Below, one piece after another: positions 7,919-17,180 of a stretch of 64,000 nt of DNA (the stretch's first letter is position 1; every line of letters starts with the position of its first letter). Below the pieces are notes generated by a model, which was given only the letters and a program-made list of their open reading frames with translations, had not been told where the DNA came from and searched no databases. This stretch comes from Acidimicrobiales bacterium. Lineage in GTDB: Bacteria > Actinomycetota > Acidimicrobiia > Acidimicrobiales > Palsa-688. A program made the translations under genes and the position numbers. The DNA lies in the NCBI GenBank assembly GCA_036378675.1, contig DASUWA010000047.1, positions 1 to 64,000 of the forward strand. Direction: 5' to 3'.

Positions 7919-9196
7919 CTAGTTGTCACGCCGCGACCCCGCGGAAGCGCTGCGCGGCACATCCCGGAACGGGGTGTCCCGGTCAGGTGTCCGTTCCCTT
8001 GGCATGCCGAGCACGCGCTCGCTGATCACGTTGCGCGCCATCTCGGTCGTACCTCCCCCGATGCACGAGGCTTGGCGCATGACGAACTCGATTCCCGCGC
8101 CCGCAGCCTCGCCGTCGTCATTCGTCCACGCCGCGCCGGCGGATCCGGCCACCTCGCAGGAAATCGTGCGCGTGCGTGCGGCCGCGACTCCGTGGAAGAG
8201 CCGGCCGATCGCCGACGACTGGTCCGACATGGTGCCTGAACGAATACCCGCCGAGATCCTTTCCAGGAGCCGGCTCTCTACGATCTCCAGCATGCGCGCC
8301 TCGCCGACGAGGTCGCGGACCAGTCGGTCCTCAGATAGACCGCTGTCGCGCGCAACCTGTGCGACGGGTCTCATCACGCCGCCTCCCTGACCGGAGTCGG
8401 GAGGCCTGGTCACCAGGGGAGAGTTGTACAGCATTCGCTCGTGGAACATCCAGCGGACGCCGACCGTCCACCCCTCGTCGACCTCCCCGATCCTGTCGCT
8501 GTCAGGAACGCGAACGTCGGTGAGGAATTCCTGGCAGAACTCTTTGTCACCGTTGAGCATCTCGATCCGATGGATCTCGATCCCGGGCTGGTGGAGGGGG
8601 AGTATGAAGACGGTTAGGCCGCGGTGTTTGGGGACGTCCCAATTGGTTCGCGCGAGGCAAAGTCCCCAGTCCGACCACCACGCACCGGTCGTCCAGATCT
8701 TCGACCCGTTGAGAACCCACTCGTCACCGTCCCGGACAGCCGTCGTGAGCGCGGCCGCGACGTCGGAGCCGCCGCTAGGCTCGGAAAGGAGCTGCATCCA
8801 GAGCTCCTCGCCCCGGAGAATCGCGGGGAGGTGGGCTCGCTTCTGAGCGTCGGTACCGAACTCGAGGAGAACGGACGCGCAGGGTGAGAACGTTGGAACC
8901 TGGATGCGGGACGGGTATTCGTAGCCGCAGAGTTCTTCGTTGAGAGCTTGCTGGTGGGCTCGGGTCAAACCCTGACCCCCATACTCGGGAGACACGCAGA
9001 CACCCGCTAGGCCTGCTTCGAATAGCTGTCGCTGGATGTCACGTTCCCGAGCGATGGCGGCGAGGTCGTCGTCCTCGTTCTGGACGATGCCGAGCCGAGC
9101 CTGCGGACGGTTCGAACGCGGTTCGAGGTTCGTGCTTATCCAATTCCTCGCCCGGCGGCGGAACGATTCGACGTCTTCGATGCCGTCGACCGTCAC
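7919..9196 (-). CDS. Acyl-CoA dehydrogenase family protein, subunit-like A
   Basis: This 425-residue acyl-CoA dehydrogenase has the flavin-side motif LLSEPSGGSDVAAALTTAV and WVLNGSKIWTTGAWW, and ends with CIGGGTTEMARNVISERVLG. It lacks the R-x-F-G...Q flavin-contact motif that the neighbouring ACAD has. That is how mycobacterial alpha/beta FadE pairs divide their residues. GTG 9196 overlaps the stop of the next ACAD by 4 bases and has GGAGG upstream, so the longer upstream open frame is not used. It probably forms a heteromer with the product of 9193-10344 and desaturates an acyl-CoA. Confidence 0.9.
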   Translation of the reverse strand: MTVDGIEDVESFRRRARNWISTNLEPRSNRPQARLGIVQNEDDDLAAIARERDIQRQLFEAGLAGVCVSPEYGGQGLTRAHQQALNEELCGYEYPSRIQVPTFSPCASVLLEFGTDAQKRAHLPAILRGEELWMQLLSEPSGGSDVAAALTTAVRDGDEWVLNGSKIWTTGAWWSDWGLCLARTNWDVPKHRGLTVFILPLHQPGIEIHRIEMLNGDKEFCQEFLTDVRVPDSDRIGEVDEGWTVGVRWMFHERMLYNSPLVTRPPDSGQGGGVMRPVAQVARDSGLSEDRLVRDLVGEARMLEIVESRLLERISAGIRSGTMSDQSSAIGRLFHGVAAARTRTISCEVAGSAGAAWTNDDGEAAGAGIEFVMRQASCIGGGTTEMARNVISERVLGMPRERTPDRDTPFRDVPRSASAGSRRDN

Positions 9197-10344
9197 AGCG
9201 CTCCCTCCGGGAATGCCAAGTCGGCGAGCCGCTGCCGGTGCTCTGCCGGCGTCCCGTAGACCATGCGGTTCACCGTGAGCCTTCGCAGGAACAGGTGCAA
9301 GTCGTGCTCGAAGGTGACGCCGATACCGCCGTGGATCTGAACGCAGTCCTGCAATACCTCGCCGCCGTAGTGCCCCACGAATGCTTTGGCGGCGCTCGCC
9401 AGCTCCGCGGCGTCGTCGGAGTCGGATTCGACGGCGTCTGCTGCGGCGTCGCTGATGGCGTGCCCAGCTTCCAGCCACGATTTCATGTCGGCGAATCGGT
9501 GCTTCAGAGCCTGGTAGGAGGCGAGCGGCCGACCGAAGGAGTACCTGTCGAATCCCCACTCGACGGTCATCTCGAAGCCCCGCTCCATGGCCCCGACCGA
9601 CTCGGCGCACTGCAGGACTAGCGCGTGACGTACGAGCCGTTCGACCTGAGGGCCGGCTTCTCCCGGTCCTCCGAGGACCGACTTAAACGGGAGCCGCACA
9701 TTCGCGAACTTGACCATGTAGAAGCGTCGGGTGAGGTCCACGGAGTCCATCGGCGTGATCGTCACGCCGGGTGCGCCGGCCGGAACTATGACCTGAGTGA
9801 GGCCGGGTCCGGTCCGTCCGGTGACGAGCAGATGGCTGGCCTGCCCCGCTGCTTCGACCGGTCGCTTGGAACCGTTGATGACCACCTCTTGCCCGTCGAC
9901 GTTGACTTCCAGCTCGATGTCGGCCAGTCGCCGGCCGGGGTGCTCCTCGTAGCACCAGGTGGCGATCTCGGTTCCGTCGAGGAGTCCCGGCAAAATCTCT
10001 GTGGCGTTCGACTCTGCGGCGTTCGATTCTGTTGCGGACCAGCCGAGTGCAGCGGCCACGAGATTGGTGGGCAAGAGCGGGCCAGGCGCGGCATTTCGTC
10101 CGAACTCGTGGGCGATCAGCGTGAGGTCGATCAGTCCCCGACCGCTAACCGATCCCCCGCCGGCATTGGGCCTGACGAGAAAAGACGTCCACCCCAGCTC
10201 CGCGCCCCGACGCCAGTAGCTGCGGTCGAAGCCGTCGGGATTGTCACGAAGCTTCCGCACGTCGCTGACCGGTGCTTCATTACCGAGGAATTTCGACGTC
10301 GTGTCGCGTACGAATTCCTGCTCGTCGGTGAGGTGGAGTAACAC
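9193..10344 (-). CDS. Acyl-CoA dehydrogenase family protein, subunit-like B; first gene of operon
   Basis: The 383-residue ACAD contains the flavin-contact motif DRYSFGRPLASYQALKH and the FAD/subunit loop QIHGGIGVTFEHD. Its N-terminal half is divergent and lacks a good SEP-x-G-S-D flavin motif. It is complementary to the ACAD overlapping it by 4 bases. The start is GTG 10344, with no Shine-Dalgarno. A TACGCT -10 box ends 9 bases upstream, so the mRNA would be almost leaderless. The gene opens a six-gene minus-strand operon that ends at 4757. Confidence 0.88.
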   Translation of the reverse strand: MLLHLTDEQEFVRDTTSKFLGNEAPVSDVRKLRDNPDGFDRSYWRRGAELGWTSFLVRPNAGGGSVSGRGLIDLTLIAHEFGRNAAPGPLLPTNLVAAALGWSATESNAAESNATEILPGLLDGTEIATWCYEEHPGRRLADIELEVNVDGQEVVINGSKRPVEAAGQASHLLVTGRTGPGLTQVIVPAGAPGVTITPMDSVDLTRRFYMVKFANVRLPFKSVLGGPGEAGPQVERLVRHALVLQCAESVGAMERGFEMTVEWGFDRYSFGRPLASYQALKHRFADMKSWLEAGHAISDAAADAVESDSDDAAELASAAKAFVGHYGGEVLQDCVQIHGGIGVTFEHDLHLFLRRLTVNRMVYGTPAEHRQRLADLAFPEGAL

Positions 10345-10353
10345 CGTTGGCGG

Positions 10354-10395
10354 AGCGTAATCAATATTGACGTCGCCGTCAAAGTTGAGTACCGT
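10354..10395. promoter_or_regulatory. Back-to-back divergent promoters around a 16-bp dyad
   Basis: Minus-strand promoter: TTGACG (10382-10377), a 17-base spacer, then TACGCT (10359-10354), serving the ACAD operon. Plus-strand promoter: TTGACG (10367-10372), a 17-base spacer, then TACCGT (10390-10395), serving the SDR at 10476. The two -35 hexamers form a perfect inverted repeat, TTGACG-N4-CGTCAA (10367-10382). A perfect 10-bp palindrome, TCAATATTGA (10361-10370), lies in the minus-strand spacer. A TetR dimer bound here would block both promoters. A second inverted repeat, CACCGG-N5-CCGGTG (10421-10437), follows downstream. Confidence 0.6.
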
Positions 10396-10475
10396 CGGTC
10401 CGCCTGCACGGAGGGACGCGCACCGGGTGAACCGGTGCGAGCGAGGCGACCGGGTGCGATCGAAAGGTGGAAGCC

Positions 10476-11246
10476 GTGAACTTGGAAGGACGTTCTGCCG
10501 TCGTCACCGGAGGGGCCGGCGGGCTCGGATCGGCGGTGGTCCGCAAGCTCGCCGGCGCCGGCATGCACGTCGTCGTCTTCGACCGGGACAAGGATCGCGC
10601 GAACGAGATCGCGAACGAGTGCGGTCGAGGCGCCGTGGCGGTGTCGGGCGACACAAACGACGACGGGGCCGTCGACTCAGCGATCGAAGCCGCGTATGCG
10701 GCATCACCTCTGGCTCTGGTGGCGAACGTGGCAGGGGGCGGGGTCGGCGGCGGGCGAACCGTTGGCCGAGAAGGTACGCCTCATGACAAGGACTCGTTCA
10801 TCAAGACGATGGACATGAATGCGTTGGGGACTTTCAACGTGTGCCGTCTCGCTGCGGCCGCAATGGCATCGAACGAACCGGACGAGGACGGCCAGCGAGG
10901 CGTCCTCGTCAACACCGCGTCGATTGCAGGGATGGAGGGACAAACCGGGCAACTGGCGTATGCCTCCGCCAAAGCGGCCATATTGGGCATGACACTCCCG
11001 ATGGCAAGGGACCTCGCGCCGATCGGGGTCCGGGTGTGCGCGATTGCGCCCGGGACCATGGGAACACCCCTGATGCTCGGCGTGCCTGACAAGGTCAAGG
11101 ACAACCTCGTCAGTTCGATCGTCTTCCCGAAGCGGATGGGACGGCCAGAGGAGTTCGCCCTCCTCGTCGAATCAATCGCACGAAACCCGTACTTGAACGG
11201 AGAGAACATCCGGCTTGACGGTGCTTTGCGTTTCTCACCCAAATAG
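10476..11246 (+). CDS. SDR-family oxidoreductase (3-hydroxyacyl-CoA dehydrogenase-like)
   Basis: The product of 256 residues begins [17 protein letters not shown] and carries [19 protein letters not shown] with the catalytic Ser, and YASAK with the catalytic Tyr-Lys. The pattern resembles type II 3-hydroxyacyl-CoA dehydrogenases (HSD10-like), which would act after an ACAD and a hydratase. I chose GTG 10476 because AAGGTGG lies 5 bases upstream; GTG 10467 is three codons longer and has no such site. The fused permease gene begins 24 bases downstream on the same strand, so they may be cotranscribed. Confidence 0.85.
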   Translation: MNLEGRSAVVTGGAGGLGSAVVRKLAGAGMHVVVFDRDKDRANEIANECGRGAVAVSGDTNDDGAVDSAIEAAYAASPLALVANVAGGGVGGGRTVGREGTPHDKDSFIKTMDMNALGTFNVCRLAAAAMASNEPDEDGQRGVLVNTASIAGMEGQTGQLAYASAKAAILGMTLPMARDLAPIGVRVCAIAPGTMGTPLMLGVPDKVKDNLVSSIVFPKRMGRPEEFALLVESIARNPYLNGENIRLDGALRFSPK

Positions 11247-11270
11247 ATTCGTCGGGCGGAGGAACAATCG

Positions 11271-13301
11271 ATGCTGCAATACGTCATAGCTGGACTGGCC
11301 CTCGGATCCATTTACGCCATCGCGTCGTCCGGACTGGTCATCACATTCGTCTCCGCCGGCGTACTCAATTTCGCCTTCGGGTCGACGGCCTACCTCGTGG
11401 CGCGTTTCTACTACTGGTTGAACTCACAGCAAGGATGGGGCACTAACACAGCGGGTTTGGTCTCGATTCTGGTCTTTGCGCCGCTCGTCGGAGTCGTCCT
11501 CTACGCAGCCCTGTTCCGGTTCCTTCGCGGCAAGTCGACCTTGATCAAGCTCGTCGCGACCATCGGCTTGTCGGTTGCTCTTCCAGCTGTCGCCGACCTC
11601 ATCTTCGGGAACCAAGCGATCGTGTCGGCTCCCGGCTTGGCGTCTCTCAAGGACAAGCCGTTCCATCTGCTTGGAACCACGGTAACCACCGACCAATTCA
11701 TCATTTTCGGGTTTGTCCTTTTCATCCTCCTGGCCGGGACTGCCTTGCTTCGATTCACCGATGTCGGCTTGAAAGTTCGTGCGATGGTCGACTCCGAAGC
11801 GATGGCGTCGCTGTCCGGAACGAACCCGGGCCGGGTGTCTTTAGGGGTCTGGGCCGCCAGCACGACTCTTGCGGGGATCGCGGGGATCCTCGTCGCCCCC
11901 GCGAACGGGCTGACGCCTACTGGGATGACGACCCTGATGGCAGCGGCCTTCGCTGCGGTCGTTGCCGCCCGCCTTCGTTCACTCGCGGGAGCTGTGGCGA
12001 TCTCCTTCGCCATGGGTGTCGTCACGGATGTAATCCAGAAGTACCTTCCTCCGAACAGCTCGTTTACCGCGGCCCTCATCCCGAGCATTCCGTTCGCGTT
12101 CATCCTGGTCTTCCTGATCATCTACCTGATCAGGTCGGGATCGCTTCGCGAGGAATCTGAACCCGGTGGGCCGCTGGATCGCGCGATTCGCCCGGCGAGC
12201 GACGGATCCGACTGTGCTGCGGCTCGCCAGCTCGCGGCGAGGGGAGCAGGAGCGCTTCTGGGTCTCGTCCCAATCGGGGTGGTCGCGTTGCTTCCCCTCA
12301 TCTTCCATGGATCCCCCTACTGGCTGGGCCTGATTGCGATCGGGATGTGTTACGCGCTCACCTTCCTTACCTTCACGGTGGTCACCGGGGAGGGCGGGAT
12401 GCTCTGGCTTTCTCAGATCATCTTCGCGGGCGCCGGGGCTCTCGCAGCCGGACAGTTCGTAACCGATTGGCACGTGCCGGTGCTTCTCGCGATCGTCATG
12501 GGTGGTGTGATCGCGGCGGCCGCAGGAGCGATCATCGGCCTGTTGACGATCCGGCTCGGCGACCTGTACGTCGCGCTGGTCACCCTCACATTCGGTTTGC
12601 TTGTCGAGACGCTCGTCTTCACGCGCAGCAACTTCCTCAAAGGCGGCGTGGGTGTTCCGATCAGCCGACCTGCGTTCGCGCAGAGCGACCTGAAGTTCGC
12701 TTACCTGGCGTTCGCAGTTTTCGCAGTAATCGCGGTTCTGACGTTGAACCTCCGTCGCTCGACGAGCGGTATGGCACTGCGAGCCGTTCGCGACAGCGAA
12801 GCCGCGTCGAAAACGCTCGGTCTCAGCGTGATTCAAGTGAAAGTCATCGTTGGAGCTCTAGGCGCGTTCGTCGCAGCTATCGGCGGTGGCTTTCTCGCGC
12901 TCGATGCCGGCGTGGCACAACCGCAGTCGTATTCGACTTTCGAGGGGTTGGTCTGGTTGGCGGTGGTCGTGACGATGGGCGTTCGCTCTATAGCTGGCGC
13001 CGCGATCGCCGGAGTGACTTTCGCCGTTCTCCCGGGAGTCTTCCAGACCTACGTTCCGGCACGCTGGGGGGAAGTGCCGGCGATCCTGTTCGGCCTCGGT
13101 GCCATTGGAGTCGCGCGCAGACCCGAAGGTGTGGTCGCACAGACCGGCAGGCAGCTCCGGGAGCTGATCGCAATTGTGGCCTCGAAGTGGGGCCAACCCG
13201 GCCGTCCGATCGGTCCGCTAGCCGGAGCGGGAGGAGCTACCTCAATCGGCTCGGTCTCGTCGATCTCGACCGATGTCACGACCGCCGAGGTGGTCAAGTG
13301 A
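11271..13301 (+). CDS. Fused LivH-LivM-type ABC transporter permease
   Basis: One 676-residue protein carries both inner-membrane permeases of the hydrophobic-amino-acid-type importer. Residues 1-290 are LivH-like: [20 protein letters not shown], then GVLNFAFGS, then [20 protein letters not shown] as the ATPase-contact loop. A polar linker at about 291-330 leads to a LivM-like half at 330-620, containing [22 protein letters not shown] and [19 protein letters not shown] (second contact loop). A soluble tail ends the protein. It overlaps the next gene region by a GTGA. In most bacteria these are separate genes. Substrates could be branched amino acids, amides, urea or organic acids. No binding-protein gene is adjacent. 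Confidence 0.9.
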   Translation: MLQYVIAGLALGSIYAIASSGLVITFVSAGVLNFAFGSTAYLVARFYYWLNSQQGWGTNTAGLVSILVFAPLVGVVLYAALFRFLRGKSTLIKLVATIGLSVALPAVADLIFGNQAIVSAPGLASLKDKPFHLLGTTVTTDQFIIFGFVLFILLAGTALLRFTDVGLKVRAMVDSEAMASLSGTNPGRVSLGVWAASTTLAGIAGILVAPANGLTPTGMTTLMAAAFAAVVAARLRSLAGAVAISFAMGVVTDVIQKYLPPNSSFTAALIPSIPFAFILVFLIIYLIRSGSLREESEPGGPLDRAIRPASDGSDCAAARQLAARGAGALLGLVPIGVVALLPLIFHGSPYWLGLIAIGMCYALTFLTFTVVTGEGGMLWLSQIIFAGAGALAAGQFVTDWHVPVLLAIVMGGVIAAAAGAIIGLLTIRLGDLYVALVTLTFGLLVETLVFTRSNFLKGGVGVPISRPAFAQSDLKFAYLAFAVFAVIAVLTLNLRRSTSGMALRAVRDSEAASKTLGLSVIQVKVIVGALGAFVAAIGGGFLALDAGVAQPQSYSTFEGLVWLAVVVTMGVRSIAGAAIAGVTFAVLPGVFQTYVPARWGEVPAILFGLGAIGVARRPEGVVAQTGRQLRELIAIVASKWGQPGRPIGPLAGAGGATSIGSVSSISTDVTTAEVVK

Positions 13302-13345
13302 CCGATAGCGCAGGGCCGGGAAGAGCCAGCGGGGGAGCGGATCTG

Positions 13346-14989
13346 ATGGAACGCGAGGGTGGCGCGGCAAGCCTCGAGAGCATCGGAGTGTCGGTCCGCT
13401 TCGGAGGTCTCATGGCTGTCAGAGATGTCGACCTGCGGGTCCCGCCGGCAACGATCGTGGGTCTCGTCGGACCCAACGGGGCTGGTAAGAGCACGCTCTT
13501 CGGGGTCATGTCAGGGCTGCTTCGCCCATCGTCGGGCCGGGTCAAGATGCACGGCCGGGACATCACCGACGAGTCTCCCCAGACGCGAGCGTCGCTCGGA
13601 TTGGCCCGGACCTTCCAGCATCCCGAGATCTTCGCCGGACTTACCGTCAAGGAGCACCTGGTGCTCGCACACCGCGTTCGCTACGAGAAGCGCCGGATCT
13701 GGTCGGACCTTTTCACCATGGGTAGCCTCCGCGGCTCCGATTCCGACGAGACCCAAAGCGTGGGCGATCTGATAGGGCTTTTGGGCCTGGAGTCGGTTGC
13801 CGACCGACCGGCCTTAGGCCTTCCGCTCGGACAAGCTCGCCTTGTCGAACTCGGCCGAGCCCTTGCCACCAGCCCCTCGGTCCTTCTTCTGGACGAACCC
13901 TCCTCCGGAATGGATACCGGGGAGACGGAACAGTTCGAGGCGACGCTGCACCGGGTTTCGGAGAAGCGGCAGATATCCGTATTGCTCGTCGAGCATGACG
14001 TCGAACTGGTGATGCGTCTGTGCCGCACCCTCTACGTCCTGGACTTCGGATCGCTGATCGCGTGCGGGACGCCGGGCGAAGTTCGCTCGAATCCGGCCGT
14101 GCGCGCCGCATATCTGGGAGAAGAGATCTCGGCGAGAACCGTTGAACCCACGAACATTGGGCGCGTACAGACCCCCGATTTGTCGCCGGGGCCGGCGCCG
14201 GAGCCGGCTCTGGACGCTGCTCCTGTTCTGGATCGTGTGGACTCGAGAGCGTTCGTCTCTGAATCGTCAGCGGAGATAACAGTCGAGGACCTAGAACTTC
14301 GTTATGGAGACGCGCTTGCCCTCTTAGGAGTCTCCTTCACCCTCGGAAGCGGCAAGGCGCTGGCCGTTCTGGGCGCCAACGGCGCCGGCAAGAGCAGCCT
14401 CGCCCGTGCGCTGTCCGGCCTGGTTCCGGCGTCGCGTGGCCGGGTCTTTCTCCAAGGGGAGCGAATTGACGGGTGGTCCTGTGACCGGATCCGCCGCGCC
14501 GGAATCGTCTACCTGCCCGAGGGACGAGGCGTGTTCCGGAGCCTGTCGGTTCTCGACAACCTGAAGATGGCCGCGGCGTGTCTACCTGGTCGCCAATCAC
14601 GAGTGAGTGCAGTTGAATCTGCGCTGGAATTCTTCCCCGCGCTGGCAGGGCGTCGCCGTCAGATCGCTTCCTCGCTGTCGGGTGGAGAGCAGCAGATGCT
14701 TTCGCTGGCACGCGCGCTGTCGACTTCTCCGAGGCTGATCATCGCCGATGAGATGTCCCTTGGGCTTGCGCCGATGCTCGTCGATGTCGTTTTCGAAGGT
14801 CTCGCTAAAGCAAAGGAGGCCGGTGTGACAGTGATCATGATCGAGCAGTACGTCCATCGCGCTCTTGCCTTCGCCGATGAGTGTCTCTTGCTGCAACGAG
14901 GTGCGGTCGCGTGGGCGGGGCCGGCCGAATCAGCTGGAGGAGAGCTGCTGGTCAACTATCTGGGAGCAGCCGTCACCGCGTCTTCCTGA
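13346..14989 (+). CDS. Fused LivG-LivF-type ABC transporter ATPase
   Basis: The 547-residue protein has two complete nucleotide-binding domains. Domain 1 (LivG-like) has Walker A GPNGAGKS at residues 43-50, a LivG-style signature LPLGQARLVELGRAL near 159-173, Walker B LLLDEPSSG and H217. Domain 2 (LivF-like) has Walker A GANGAGKS at 343-350, LSGGEQQM at 444-451, Walker B IIADEMSLG, and Gln in place of the H-loop His (IEQYV), as is usual in LivF. A Pro-rich linker at 262-308 joins them. I chose ATG 13346 because GGGGGAG precedes it; GTG 13298, which overlaps the permease stop, would add 16 residues. Confidence 0.9.
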   Translation: MEREGGAASLESIGVSVRFGGLMAVRDVDLRVPPATIVGLVGPNGAGKSTLFGVMSGLLRPSSGRVKMHGRDITDESPQTRASLGLARTFQHPEIFAGLTVKEHLVLAHRVRYEKRRIWSDLFTMGSLRGSDSDETQSVGDLIGLLGLESVADRPALGLPLGQARLVELGRALATSPSVLLLDEPSSGMDTGETEQFEATLHRVSEKRQISVLLVEHDVELVMRLCRTLYVLDFGSLIACGTPGEVRSNPAVRAAYLGEEISARTVEPTNIGRVQTPDLSPGPAPEPALDAAPVLDRVDSRAFVSESSAEITVEDLELRYGDALALLGVSFTLGSGKALAVLGANGAGKSSLARALSGLVPASRGRVFLQGERIDGWSCDRIRRAGIVYLPEGRGVFRSLSVLDNLKMAAACLPGRQSRVSAVESALEFFPALAGRRRQIASSLSGGEQQMLSLARALSTSPRLIIADEMSLGLAPMLVDVVFEGLAKAKEAGVTVIMIEQYVHRALAFADECLLLQRGAVAWAGPAESAGGELLVNYLGAAVTASS

Positions 14990-14993
14990 CCGG

Positions 14994-15773
14994 CTACAAG
15001 CCGGGCTGGGTCACCACGATGTACGGAATGCTGGCAGTCGGCCCCGCACGGATCACCGAGTCGACGACGCCGACCAGGTCCTCGACGTCGACGAAGTTGT
15101 CGGTTATGTATCCGCGGGAGGTCCAATGCGCGCCCAGCTCCGCGGCGAGATCCCAATCCCATTCGTCGGCGAAGCCCGTCGCCGAGTCACCCTGGCCGCC
15201 AACGCAGTTCCCGACGACGATACGGGTGAAACCTACGCCGGGATGCTCCGTGCGCCAAACGTCGATCAGCTTCTCCAGAGCCGCCTTGCTGACTATGTAC
15301 GCACCCAGACCGGGCCACGGCGCGGTGTATGTCGCGCTGATCGAGGACAGGAACACGGCTCTGCCTCGGGAGGACAACAAATAGGGCAATGCCGCCCCCG
15401 TCACCATCGAAGCTCCCGTGACGTTGGTCGCGAAAACCCGGGACCAGGTCTCCGAGTTGACGTTCTCGATCCGGCTCAACGGGCCGATAGCCGGCGTGTA
15501 GACGAGCGCGTCGATCCCCCCAAGTTTTTCTGCGGCCTCTTCGATCGCGTCACGGCACGATTTCTCCTCGGTGACGTCGCACTGGATGGCTAACGCTTCC
15601 GGCCCGGCCTCGCCTGCCGCTGCGGTCAGCCGGTCCACCCGCCTGGCGAGCAGCGCGACTCGAGCGCCGCGCCGCCCGAGCCCTGTACCAATGCAACGGC
15701 CGAGGCCGCTCGAGGCTCCGACGACGACTGCCCGTATCGGTTCCGAGTCCGTTCCCTTCGGCGCGTCAGGCAT
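14994..15773 (-). CDS. Atypical SDR-family protein
   Basis: The 259-residue protein has the SDR cofactor motif VGASSGLG, FLSSISATYT with the catalytic Ser, and YIVSK with the catalytic Tyr-Lys. The usual NNAG loop is replaced by YTPAIGP. The C-terminal third, with ADEWDWDLAAELG and TSRGYITDN, is unlike classical SDRs and probably forms a specific substrate lid. It lies 18 bases after the P450 gene in the same direction, so it may further oxidise the P450 product. It ends convergently, 4 bases from the fused ATPase gene. Confidence 0.8.
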   Translation of the reverse strand: MPDAPKGTDSEPIRAVVVGASSGLGRCIGTGLGRRGARVALLARRVDRLTAAAGEAGPEALAIQCDVTEEKSCRDAIEEAAEKLGGIDALVYTPAIGPLSRIENVNSETWSRVFATNVTGASMVTGAALPYLLSSRGRAVFLSSISATYTAPWPGLGAYIVSKAALEKLIDVWRTEHPGVGFTRIVVGNCVGGQGDSATGFADEWDWDLAAELGAHWTSRGYITDNFVDVEDLVGVVDSVIRAGPTASIPYIVVTQPGL

Positions 15774-15791
15774 TTCTGACAGCCCAGCCGG

Positions 15792-16988
15792 TCAGTCGAC
15801 GAGGACGGGGAGCCGTTCCCATCCGCGGACTGTCGAAGTGCGGGCCTGAACTGCGTTGTCCCAGTCGACGCGCCAGGTGGGGAACCGGTTGAGCACCTCG
15901 TCTAGGGCTATCCGTCCTTCCAGCCGGGCGAGTGCTGCCCCGAGGCAAAAGTGGATGCCGTACCCGAAGCTCAGGTGATGCCCGATCTTGCGATGGATGT
16001 CGAGGCGGTCGGGATCGGTGAATCTGCGCTCGTCCCGGTTGGCCGAAGCGTTCAGAAGGAGCATGATGCTCCCGGCTGGCAGGGTCTGACCGTGATGCTC
16101 GACGTCCTGGGCCACGTAGCGCGCCTGGACAGGGGACGGCGGTTCGACCCGGAGAATCTCCTCGATCGCATTGGGAATGAGAGTCCGGTCCTCGAGGATC
16201 TCGGCGCGTTGGTCGGGATTCTCGGCCAGGAGCTTTCCTGTCCATCCGATGAGCCTGGTTGTCGTCTCGTTTCCGGCGGCGGCAACGAGATTCACGTAGT
16301 TGAGCACCTCGGTGCGAGTCAGTCTTCGGGTGGTGCCGGTCTCGTCCTCGAACTCGGCCAGCAGCAACTCGGTCATGAGGTCGTCGGACGGGTGCTCTGC
16401 TCGCCAGTCGATGTAATCCTCGAACTCCCTGGACGCGTCAATCGTCTGGAATTGCGAGTCCGGCATTGACGATTCCTTGAGGCGGAGCCCTTCGTCGATG
16501 CGGTCCCTGATCGCCTCCTGATCCTGTTCGGGTATGCCGAGCAGCATCCCGATTGTTCGCATCGGCATCTGAGCCCCGAGATCCTTGATGAAGTCGAACC
16601 CGCCCGCGCCCACGAGGGGATCGAGACTCCTGGCGCAGAACTCCCGCATCTTCGGTTCGATGGCGCTGACCCGCCGGGGTGTGAAGACCCGCGAGAGGAT
16701 GCCCCGATGAAGATCGTGAGTGGGCGGGTCTTCGAAGATGATGCTCCCAGGCGGCATCTCCAGGCCGCTCTTGATGATCTCGAGCACGGTCCCGCGCCCG
16801 GATATATAGGACTTCCAATCGACGAGGGATCGTTCGACATCTTCGAACCGGCTCAGTGCGAAGAAGTCGTAACGCTCGTTGTAATAAAGGGGGCGCTCGT
16901 CCCGGAGGCGCTTCCATACCGGATACGGGTCCGTGTCGATGTCGAAGTCGTAGGGGTCGTAGTAGACCTCCGCTTCGGTGGTGCTCAT
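15792..16988 (-). CDS. Cytochrome P450
   Basis: The 398-residue protein is a bacterial class I P450. The I-helix has AAGNETT with the acid-alcohol pair E241-T242. The K-helix ExxR is E277-R280. The heme loop FGYGIHFCLG has Cys348 as thiolate ligand, followed by the AALARLE helix. It would hydroxylate a hydrophobic substrate using ferredoxin and a reductase encoded elsewhere. ATG 16988 has AAGGGGGG upstream, so the 39 residues of longer open frame are discarded. The general look is CYP125/142/CYP107-like, but the substrate cannot be set by eye. Confidence 0.92.
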   Translation of the reverse strand: MSTTEAEVYYDPYDFDIDTDPYPVWKRLRDERPLYYNERYDFFALSRFEDVERSLVDWKSYISGRGTVLEIIKSGLEMPPGSIIFEDPPTHDLHRGILSRVFTPRRVSAIEPKMREFCARSLDPLVGAGGFDFIKDLGAQMPMRTIGMLLGIPEQDQEAIRDRIDEGLRLKESSMPDSQFQTIDASREFEDYIDWRAEHPSDDLMTELLLAEFEDETGTTRRLTRTEVLNYVNLVAAAGNETTTRLIGWTGKLLAENPDQRAEILEDRTLIPNAIEEILRVEPPSPVQARYVAQDVEHHGQTLPAGSIMLLLNASANRDERRFTDPDRLDIHRKIGHHLSFGYGIHFCLGAALARLEGRIALDEVLNRFPTWRVDWDNAVQARTSTVRGWERLPVLVD

Positions 16989-17112
16989 CTCGGGTTCCCC
17001 CCTTGGGTTTCCTGATGGCGGGCGGGCGGCGCGCCTGTTCGTTCGAGGATGTGGCGCCGGGACGAGTATATGCACTCTGAAGGCCCATATTGACGGCGAC
17101 ATCAATTTTAAG

Positions 17113-17135
17113 AACGGCCTGACATGAAGGCCGTT
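17113..17135 (-). terminator. Stem-loop downstream of the DDN-family gene
   Basis: AACGGCCT (17113-17120) and AGGCCGTT (17128-17135) form a perfect 8-bp stem with a 7-base loop. On the minus strand the stem is followed by CTTAAAATTG, a weak T-containing tract. It lies 46 bases after the stop of the gene at 17181 and before the P450 gene, a fitting place for a terminator. Confidence 0.45.
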
Positions 17136-17180
17136 ACAGCGGACCTCGGATCACCTTCTACGGCGCGGAGGGGGTCCGAG

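Noticed and set aside
13298-13345. GTG start of the fused ATPase overlapping the permease stop
   Set aside because: The GTGA overlap is attractive, but ATG 13346 has a much better ribosome site and matches where the LivG fold begins. It remains an alternative.
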